Below, piece by piece: positions 22,197 to 27,894 of a DNA stretch of 64,000 nucleotides. The notes under the pieces are model-generated. The model was not told the DNA's origin and ran no database searches. It worked only from the letters and a program-made list of their open reading frames with translations. The position numbers and the translations under genes are program-made. This DNA is from Tardibacter chloracetimidivorans (GTDB lineage Bacteria; Pseudomonadota; Alphaproteobacteria; Sphingomonadales; Sphingomonadaceae): positions 731,501 through 795,500 of the forward strand of contig NZ_CP018221.1 of NCBI RefSeq assembly GCF_001890385.1, in the 5' to 3' direction. Position 1 is the stretch's first letter. Each line of letters opens with the position of its first letter.

Positions 22197-23945
22197 CTAG
22201 AAGTCGTCGCCCTCGTAGGGCGGGAAGCTGGCCCCGTCCGTCTTGGGCTCGGGGAACTCGCTCTCGATTAGCTGGGCGGTCTCGGGTTCGAACTTGAGGC
22301 ACATGGTATTGCCGTTCGCCCGTCCGGTGTATCGGTCCTTCACGCACCTGAGGGTGCTGTATTGACGCATCTCGGGATCGTCGGCTTGCGTGTCCCGCTC
22401 CAGCCCGAAGGCGTAGTGGAACCAGGCGGCGATGGCTCGGGAGCCCTTGAAGTGCTTCAGCATCACCCGGCCGCCCTCTTCGTGCGGCTTGCCCTCGGGG
22501 GTCGCCAGGTGGCTCACCACAATGATGATGATTCCCAGCTCCTGGGCGAGGAGGCTGATCTCCTTAACGATGGTCTCGACTGAGGCCCTTTCGTTCGTCG
22601 GGTCGATCAGCGCCGTGAGGTTGTCCAGATAGACGATCTTCACGCCCTTCGAGACCGCGAGGTACCGAATGCGGGACTTGATGTCCGCCCATGCAGAAGC
22701 CGTGAAGTTTCCGCCGAAGATTATCTTGCCGCTATTGTCCAGGGCGTCGATAGCTTCGGTCAGCTCTTCTTGGGTGTATCCGCCCTCCTCCATGGGGATA
22801 TGGAAAGGACGCCCGGCATACTTTCCAGCTACCCGCTTGACCGTCTCGCCTGGGGTTTGCTCCAGGTAGATCACGGCCGTCATTATGCCGAGCTGAAGGA
22901 CGTCGAAGCAGATGGACTGTGTGCAGAAGTCGGTCTTGCCTACCCCTGCCCCGGCCCCGATCAGGTACGTTTCGCCCCATCGGCGGCCGAAGGTCCACTT
23001 GGTCAGCCTCGGGCTCCACCAGGGGATGCCCATCTCGACCGGCTTCAGTGCGTCGGCTCTCAGGTCCGCCACCGTGAAGATGCCGTCCGGCTTGAACTCT
23101 TCGGCGTTGAAGTAAGCGTTGGTGATCGCCCGGCCATCTCCAGCCATCAGGGCCGACCGGGCGTCCTTGTGGCCCTGTATCTCTCCGATGAAGGCCTTCC
23201 CGGCCGGAAGGATCGCTGCGGCCTTCCTGGCCCATTCGCGTCCCGTCTCGTCGGCGTCGAACAGGAGGACGACCTTGTCGAAGCGGTCCAGCCATTCGTA
23301 ATGGTTCTTGAGGACGTCGACGGAGCCCTTCGCGCCGGTTGGGATCGACACGACTGGGTATTTGCCCCCAGTCAGCTGGTAGTAGGCTGCGGCGTCCCCT
23401 TCGCCCTCGAAGATGACCAGAGAGCGCGTGTCGCACCCTGGCCCCCATTTGTGCATGAGCCACAGGGGCGGCTTGCCTTCGGCGTGAGGGAACGAGAAGG
23501 TCTTGTCGAGGTCGAAGCGCTCCTTGTCGGCATCGCTCAGCTTGTACCTGATCTTCTGGCCCCAGAGGGCACCGTCAGGCGCGTGATAGTCGAAGGACAG
23601 ACAGCCCTTGCGGGGGAGCTTAACGGGCTCTCCGTCCTCGTCGGGGACCTTCACGCTCCATTGGACGATCTTGATGCCCAGGGCGCGACAGGTCTTCTCA
23701 TCAATGCCATAGGAAGAGGCGATTGAGACGACCTCCCCGGCGATAGCTTCGAACATGCGTTTCCGTTGTGATTGTTGGTGGCCCGCTCGGGGCTGATAGG
23801 CGTCGTCAGCTGTCTCCCAGTACCCACAGCCGAAGCAATGAGCCCTTCCAGACGCGTAGCGGCCGAGGTTGTCCCTGGAGCCGCATTCTGGGCACGGTTC
23901 GTGCTGGAGGAAGGCGCTGGTGTCCTTCTCGTAGTCAGCCGCCAT
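22197..23945 (-). CDS. DNA primase-helicase, T7 gp4-like
   Basis: The 582-residue protein starts MAADYEKDTSAFLQHEPCPE, giving a zinc ribbon (CPECGSRDN...CFGCGYW). A Toprim primase core follows (LVIFEGEGDAAAYY, VVLLFDADETGREW), then a RecA-like helicase with Walker A GAGAGVGKTDF (Lys337), Walker B VKIVYLDNLTAL and the VVSHLATP motif. T7 gp4 has the same order and 566 residues. It unwinds DNA as a hexamer and primes the lagging strand. An upstream in-frame ATG at 24011 lies in another gene. Confidence 0.95.
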   Translation of the reverse strand: MAADYEKDTSAFLQHEPCPECGSRDNLGRYASGRAHCFGCGYWETADDAYQPRAGHQQSQRKRMFEAIAGEVVSIASSYGIDEKTCRALGIKIVQWSVKVPDEDGEPVKLPRKGCLSFDYHAPDGALWGQKIRYKLSDADKERFDLDKTFSFPHAEGKPPLWLMHKWGPGCDTRSLVIFEGEGDAAAYYQLTGGKYPVVSIPTGAKGSVDVLKNHYEWLDRFDKVVLLFDADETGREWARKAAAILPAGKAFIGEIQGHKDARSALMAGDGRAITNAYFNAEEFKPDGIFTVADLRADALKPVEMGIPWWSPRLTKWTFGRRWGETYLIGAGAGVGKTDFCTQSICFDVLQLGIMTAVIYLEQTPGETVKRVAGKYAGRPFHIPMEEGGYTQEELTEAIDALDNSGKIIFGGNFTASAWADIKSRIRYLAVSKGVKIVYLDNLTALIDPTNERASVETIVKEISLLAQELGIIIIVVSHLATPEGKPHEEGGRVMLKHFKGSRAIAAWFHYAFGLERDTQADDPEMRQYSTLRCVKDRYTGRANGNTMCLKFEPETAQLIESEFPEPKTDGASFPPYEGDDF

Positions 23946-24168
23946 GGCCGCAGGCCTTGAGGAAGGCGGTCTCGGAGCCGAAATCCTCGACCGAAGCGTC
24001 CGGCTGCCCATCGGCGAGCTTCATGACGTGGCGGACCCTGCCGGTCCAAGTGTGCTTTGAGCGGTGCAGGTAGGAGACGCACTCGTGCTTCACTGTGAAT
24101 GCAGCAACGATGTCGTCCCCGTCATAGTCGGGCTCAACCACGATCCAGATAGCGCTGGCGCGGGCCAT
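23935..24168 (-). CDS. Small hypothetical phage protein before primase-helicase
   Basis: The 77-residue protein starts MARASAIWIVVEPDYDGDDI with GGAG upstream. The first ten residues form a strand with following acidic DYDGDD, then FTVKHECVSYLHR. It overlaps the helicase start by 11 bases. Function unknown. Confidence 0.55.
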   Translation of the reverse strand: MARASAIWIVVEPDYDGDDIVAAFTVKHECVSYLHRSKHTWTGRVRHVMKLADGQPDASVEDFGSETAFLKACGHGG

Positions 24169-24403
24169 TGTGTTCTCCGATGATGTGGAATCTGGTGTGT
24201 GCGGGCCTTTCACCCGCTGGGGCGCAGCGCTTTACGGATATGTAGCTGAGTTCCTCAGTCCGCCTTCAGACAGGCTGCGGACGCCTGGGCCGGGACGCTA
24301 CCGTTGTTCCCGATGCCAATCATGTTGAGGACGGACCTCTGGAGGCCCCTGAGGTGAAAGGGAGGAAAGCCCTCAGGAGCCACCGGAAATCCGATGGAAT
24401 GAA

Positions 24404-24437
24404 GTGGGACCGTCTGTGCGTGTGTAAACGGTCCCAC
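24404..24437. other. Perfect 10-bp hairpin with 14-base loop
   Basis: GTGGGACCGT (24404-24413) pairs with ACGGTCCCAC (24428-24437). It lies eight bases after the stop of the leftward gene ending at 24445. No thymine run follows, so an RNA processing or stability element is more likely than termination. The loop contains GTGTAAACG. The bases from here to the 24168 start hold no other supported feature. Confidence 0.6.
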
Positions 24438-24444
24438 GACTGGG

Positions 24445-24834
24445 TTATTGTGGGCGGGGGCGCTTGCCTGCTTCCAGGATCGGAAGGCCCGCTTCGGTCG
24501 GGACGTAGATGATCTGTCCCTTCGAGTTTTCGAGGTTGTTGATGTAGAGGTAACGGAGGTAGCCCTCGGGACCGCCGAGGCCCTGGGCCACGATGCGGTT
24601 GGCTTCCGCTACACCTTTGGCGCGGATGATCTCGGCGTCCGCCTCCATCTTGGCGCTGTCGCGTTTCGCCATTGCGGCGCGGACAGCAATCTGGCGGTTC
24701 CCTTCGGCCTCAGCGAGCTGGGCCTGTCCGGCCATCCGGGAGGAATAGACGTTGTACTGCGGATAGAAGGCCATGCAGCCCCCGACGCCCCCGAAGGAGA
24801 GGAGGGCCACGAGGAGAATGATAACAACCGGCAT
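24445..24834 (-). CDS. Phage membrane protein, SPFH/prohibitin-like
   Basis: The 129-residue protein has an N-terminal membrane anchor (VVIILLVALLSFGGVGGCMA; the Cys could be a lipid site), then PQYNVYSSRMAGQAQLAEAE and a long Ala/Glu-rich helix (AKRDSAKMEADAEIIRAKGV AEANRI), ending YLRYLYINNLE...IYVPTEAGLPILEA. This is the compact SPFH-like protein found in many podoviruses. The role is unknown. It follows a terminator, so it may start its own transcript. Confidence 0.65.
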   Translation of the reverse strand: MPVVIILLVALLSFGGVGGCMAFYPQYNVYSSRMAGQAQLAEAEGNRQIAVRAAMAKRDSAKMEADAEIIRAKGVAEANRIVAQGLGGPEGYLRYLYINNLENSKGQIIYVPTEAGLPILEAGKRPRPQ

Positions 24835-24870
24835 CTTGGAACCTTTCTTCGCGGGAAAACGGCAGTCGAT

Positions 24871-24910
24871 AAAAACCGGGGACGTCGAAGGTTATTCAAA
24901 CGTCCCCGGT
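24871..24910 (-). terminator. Strong leftward intrinsic terminator
   Basis: On the minus strand ACCGGGGACGT pairs with ACGTCCCCGGT (11 bp, positions 24900-24910 and 24875-24885) with a 14-base loop and TTTTTA after the stem. It lies between the genes at 25102 and 24834 and would end the early leftward transcript. Confidence 0.85.
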
Positions 24911-25101
24911 CGGGGTGCAGCTTCAAGCGCTGGGGTCTGTGTGTGCTGGGCTTCCACCAGCTGCGGATTTCTAGAATGCCTCTGCCCGTTGGTTCGCGCT
25001 GGGCAGCACGTCAGGACCGGCAGCGGTTCCCATACGGTGAACCTATATCGTCCTGCACTTATCCCCTCGGGCTGAGCCTCTGTGGGGGCTGCTGACTTCG
25101 A

Positions 25102-25407
25102 TCAGTCGTGACGGAGCTGATAGAGGACGCCGTTCGCAATCTGGGCGTCGTAGCCGTCCAGCTCGACGAACTTGGTCACGCCATCGGCATCAGCGGCAAC
25201 GGCCACGCCAAGAGCGTTGACCGCGTCCTGGAGAGCTTCCCCGGTGGACAGGACGGCCGAAGCGAGGCCGGTCTCGTTGAAGTAGACGGTCACGCCATCG
25301 TGCGTCAGGGAGACCTTGTCGAGGCCTGGGGTTGCGTCAGCCACATAGGCTTCGACGGCGGTGTTGAAGGCCTCAATGGCGAGCTGGAGGTCTGCGGGTT
25401 CGGCCAT
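25102..25407 (-). CDS. Hypothetical phage protein
   Basis: The 101-residue acidic protein MAEPADLQLAIEAFNTAVEA... has two helices around a beta hairpin (VSLTHDGVTVYFNETG). It is the last gene before the terminator at 24871-24910. No family recognised. Confidence 0.6.
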   Translation of the reverse strand: MAEPADLQLAIEAFNTAVEAYVADATPGLDKVSLTHDGVTVYFNETGLASAVLSTGEALQDAVNALGVAVAADADGVTKFVELDGYDAQIANGVLYQLRHD

Positions 25408-25458
25408 GGGCCTTTACCTTTCTATGATTTCTGGATGAGCCGGAACGGCAATCGGCCC

Positions 25459-25680
25459 TCAGTCGAGGACCAGGGTGTAACGCTTGTACTGGCGACCGCT
25501 GACAGGATGGGCCTGAAACGCGGACTCGATCTTGTACCCGGCCGTCCGAAGCTCAGCGATGCGGCGTGTAAACGAGCCGCTGTTGATGTCGATGTCCAGG
25601 AGGGCCTCACGCGGCGATGCGGTGCCTTTGGCCTGGAGATAGTCGAGGACCTCTTTGGCCCGTGGTGTCAGATGGGGCAT
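25459..25680 (-). CDS. Helix-turn-helix protein (HTH_39-like)
   Basis: The 73-residue protein has a winged helix-turn-helix: AKEVLDYLQAKGTASPREAL, then SGSFTRRIAELRTAGYKIES as recognition helix, and a wing (GRQYKRYTLV). It matches the small phage HTH proteins grouped as HTH_39. Such proteins are candidate transcription regulators or excisionase-like factors. It is one of two small DNA-binding candidates in the window, and no CI-type repressor is visible. Confidence 0.65.
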   Translation of the reverse strand: MPHLTPRAKEVLDYLQAKGTASPREALLDIDINSGSFTRRIAELRTAGYKIESAFQAHPVSGRQYKRYTLVLD

Positions 25681-25695
25681 GTTCGTCGGTCTTTC

Positions 25696-25974
25696 TCAGT
25701 TGGAGAACGGGACGTCGGGGTGTGCTGCTCGAAGGCGGCGCTGGTTGAGCGCCCTCTCGAACGCGAAGTAGCGGTGAGACGGCGTCAGGTAGGCCGTGTA
25801 GGCGTCTTCAATGTGCCGATAGGCCTCAATGCAGGCCTTGTGCGCCTCAACCATCCCCTGCTCCAGCTGCTCGTCCGTCATGTCGGCCGCTAGGTGATCT
25901 AGCTGGGCCACGAGGGACTGAACGCGCTTATGAGAGCCGGGGCGGTCAAGGCGCGGCGGGCGGTCGAAACTCAC
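25696..25974 (-). CDS. Hypothetical helical phage protein
   Basis: The 92-residue protein MSFDRPPRLDRPGSHKRVQS... is helical with VAQLDHLAADMTDEQLEQGM. Its start overlaps the amidase stop by four bases. Function unknown. Confidence 0.55.
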   Translation of the reverse strand: MSFDRPPRLDRPGSHKRVQSLVAQLDHLAADMTDEQLEQGMVEAHKACIEAYRHIEDAYTAYLTPSHRYFAFERALNQRRLRAAHPDVPFSN

Positions 25975-26432
25975 AGGTTGGCGTACTCCGCCTTGGCATC
26001 GAACGAAGGGCAGGCCTTGGCCACCTTGGGGAAGTCCCGGTGCCCTTGGATCACAGCGCCCTTGTATTTGGCCTTGAGGCTGCGGAGGAGCTGCTTGAGG
26101 GCGTCCTTCTGCTCGGGGGTCCGGGTGTCTTTCGGGTGGCCGTCTCGATCAACACCTCCGATATAGACCACGCTCAGCGCCTCGCTGTTGTGCCCGGCGA
26201 CGTGGGAGCCGATAGCGCCTTCAGGCCGCCCGGTCTCAATCGAGCCGTTCAGGTGGACGACGTAGTGATAGCCGATGCCTGCCCAGCCCTGCTTCAGGTG
26301 CCAGCCGTCAATATCGGTGGCGTCGAAGTGCTTCCCCTCGGGCGTTGCCGCACAGTGGACCGCGATGAAGCGGGTATGAGGGCGTGGGCGGACGGGGCGG
26401 CCTTTCGGCCACGCGAAGATGCGTTGGGTCAC
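25971..26432 (-). CDS. N-acetylmuramoyl-L-alanine amidase, T7 lysozyme-like
   Basis: The 153-residue protein has the amidase_2 fold with zinc ligands His26 (FIAVHCAATP), His131 and Cys141 (GHRDFPKVAKACPSFDA). The catalytic tyrosine (IGYHYVV, Tyr55) and Lys139 are also present. T7 lysozyme (gp3.5) cuts the amide bond in peptidoglycan and also binds and inhibits T7 RNA polymerase. Its gene lies after endonuclease I as in T7. It has no signal peptide, so release depends on a holin. The RNAP-inhibiting role is inferred by homology. Confidence 0.9.
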   Translation of the reverse strand: MTQRIFAWPKGRPVRPRPHTRFIAVHCAATPEGKHFDATDIDGWHLKQGWAGIGYHYVVHLNGSIETGRPEGAIGSHVAGHNSEALSVVYIGGVDRDGHPKDTRTPEQKDALKQLLRSLKAKYKGAVIQGHRDFPKVAKACPSFDAKAEYANL

Positions 26433-26456
26433 TGAGGGTCTCTCTTTCAGGATTGA

Positions 26457-26897
26457 TCAGGCAGCGGCGTTGGCGAGGGCCTTGTGCCGCGAAGGGTCGT
26501 TGGGCTCGTCCACCCAGGACTGGGGGATGAGCTTGTCGGCGAACGGGATGCTCCGCTTGGTGCACCAGTCCGCGTATGTTGTCTTGGAGCCCTTGCGAAT
26601 CGGGCTCTTGGACCGGCTGAACACGAAGCGAATATCGAGCCCAGGATGCTGGGCCTTGATCAGCTCGTGCTTCTTTCGGTCGTCGACGTCGAAGATACCC
26701 TTGGTCTCAACGATGATCCCGTTCTTGAGGATCAGGTCGGGCGTGTAGGTGTGGTCGGTCGCGGGCTTATGGTAGCGGACCTTGACCTCTTCGTAGCGGT
26801 ACGGGACCCCGCGCTCGTCGAGGTCCCGCATGTTCGCTTCTTCTAAGCCGGATCGCCAGGTAACTGCCTTGCGTCGTGGCTTAGATGTCGAGGCCAC
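26457..26897 (-). CDS. Endonuclease I, T7 gp3-like Holliday-junction resolvase
   Basis: The 146-residue protein aligns by eye with T7 endonuclease I: RSGLEEAN (Glu19), TYTPDLIL (Asp54), VETKG (Glu64, Lys66), DDRKKHELIKAQHPGLDIRF and FADKLIPQSW. All PD-(D/E)xK catalytic residues are kept. The T7 enzyme breaks host DNA and resolves branched phage DNA before packaging. It overlaps the SSB gene by 17 bases. Confidence 0.95.
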   Translation of the reverse strand: MASTSKPRRKAVTWRSGLEEANMRDLDERGVPYRYEEVKVRYHKPATDHTYTPDLILKNGIIVETKGIFDVDDRKKHELIKAQHPGLDIRFVFSRSKSPIRKGSKTTYADWCTKRSIPFADKLIPQSWVDEPNDPSRHKALANAAA

Positions 26898-27543
26898 CGT
26901 TGTCGTCCGTGTCCTCTTCGTCCGTGCTGTCGTCTGCGTCGATGTTCAGGTCGTCGTCATCGTCCTCGTCGGAACCATAGGTGAACCCACCGCCGTCATA
27001 GGCAGAGAAGTTCGCGCCCTGGCCACCGCCCTTGACGAGCTTGATGAGCTGGACGCCCGTGAGGGTGAACTTGAGGCCGACTGTCTCGACCTCCTCGACC
27101 TCGCCGTCCGCGTTGCGGATTTTCTCGGTGCGGGTGTAATCCGTGAAGAAGCCCTGAAGCAGGCCTTCCGAGCCCGCGCCGATCTTCAGCTTCTTGAGGG
27201 CCTTCTCGGGGATGGGCGTACCGGCCGCGTCACAGATGGTCGGGGCGTACTGCGAATTGGTACGGAACATGAGCTTGCCGGTGGGTTCCCGCTTGCCCTT
27301 GTCGTTCTTGGCCGTTTCCTTCTTCAGCGGGAGCTGGGTGCCCTTCGCTGAAAGTCCGAACTGCTTGAGGGTGTCCTTGATGACTGCCTCAGCGCTCTTG
27401 GCGGCTGGGGATGCGGGATCGCAGATGCCGTCGACCTTGTACTTGTTGTCGGCGTACTGGCCCTCACTGTCCGGCGAGGTCAGGTGAGGATAGGCAAAAA
27501 CGAATGGGCCAACTGTGGCCTGAATGCGTGGCTTCTTAGCCAT
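26881..27543 (-). CDS. Single-stranded DNA-binding protein, T7 gp2.5-like
   Basis: The 220-residue protein starts MAKKPRIQATVGPFVFAYPH. It has an OB-fold type body with GKLMFRTNSQYAP and GLKFTLTGVQLIKLV, and a very acidic tail (DEDDDDDLNIDADDSTDEED). T7 gp2.5 has the same tail and ends in an aromatic residue that matters for contact with polymerase and helicase. Here the last residues are GGLDI, with Ile at the end. It is the first gene after two predicted phage promoters. Confidence 0.85.
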   Translation of the reverse strand: MAKKPRIQATVGPFVFAYPHLTSPDSEGQYADNKYKVDGICDPASPAAKSAEAVIKDTLKQFGLSAKGTQLPLKKETAKNDKGKREPTGKLMFRTNSQYAPTICDAAGTPIPEKALKKLKIGAGSEGLLQGFFTDYTRTEKIRNADGEVEEVETVGLKFTLTGVQLIKLVKGGGQGANFSAYDGGGFTYGSDEDDDDDLNIDADDSTDEEDTDDNGGLDI

Positions 27544-27585
27544 GGTGTTTAGAGAAACTCTTGTGTGCTGATAGGCTATGATCGG

Positions 27586-27609
27586 CAAATATCGCCGAGT
27601 GTGGTGAAA
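27586..27609 (-). promoter_or_regulatory. Predicted phage-RNAP promoter of the SSB operon
   Basis: Read leftward: TTCACCACACTCGGCGATAT then TTGCC. It keeps the CCACACTCGGCRATA core and ends 43 bases before the SSB start. It is one of the better-placed copies of the recurrent motif. Confidence 0.6.
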
Positions 27610-27789
27610 GGTGAAGCTGGTAACTCAGCTTCCAAGGAATGCGGCTATCCGCGCCTGGTCCGACAAGGCGCTGTCGGCGTCGTCGCCCTCTTTGAGGACT
27701 CTTTTGACCGCATTCCGTGGTAACTGAGCGGCTGGCTATGTGTGCCGCGTGGTCTACATGGCAGCCTCCCGTCGCTCGTGACGTCCCCC

Positions 27790-27826
27790 AAAAGCAAACC
27801 ACCCGGAACCTTTCGGAACTGGGTGG
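27790..27826 (-). terminator. Possible leftward terminator after the RNA polymerase gene
   Basis: On the minus strand CCACCC (27826-27821) pairs with GGGTGG (27804-27799) around a 16-base loop, followed by TTTGCTTTT. It lies about 70 bases after the RNA polymerase stop, similar in place to the early terminator of T7. The stem is short. Confidence 0.5.
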
Positions 27827-27839
27827 CCTGGGAGGTAGA

Positions 27840-27861
27840 TGTGCATACGTCTGCACTAATG
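27840..27861. promoter_or_regulatory. Candidate operator, copy 2 of a 22-base element
   Basis: This is identical to 8072-8093. Here it overlaps a second dyad, TGTGCAT...ATGCACA, spanning 27840-27865. It lies just downstream of a predicted leftward phage promoter (27868-27893), where bound protein could block it, while copy 1 lies upstream of its promoter. Confidence 0.6.
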
Positions 27862-27867
27862 CACACT

Positions 27868-27893
27868 CGGCGATTGTTGCCGGGTGTGTAGAG
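27868..27893 (-). promoter_or_regulatory. Predicted phage-RNAP promoter after the RNAP gene
   Basis: Read leftward: CTCTACACACCCGGCAACAA then TCG. It differs from the consensus in the first bases. It begins two bases before the RNA polymerase stop region and drives towards the SSB operon, with the operator candidate directly downstream. Confidence 0.5.
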
Positions 27894-27894
27894 G

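Noticed and set aside
24255-24437. A 60-codon leftward frame overlapping the hairpin
   Set aside because: It covers the perfect hairpin, has no Shine-Dalgarno and no protein-like pattern.
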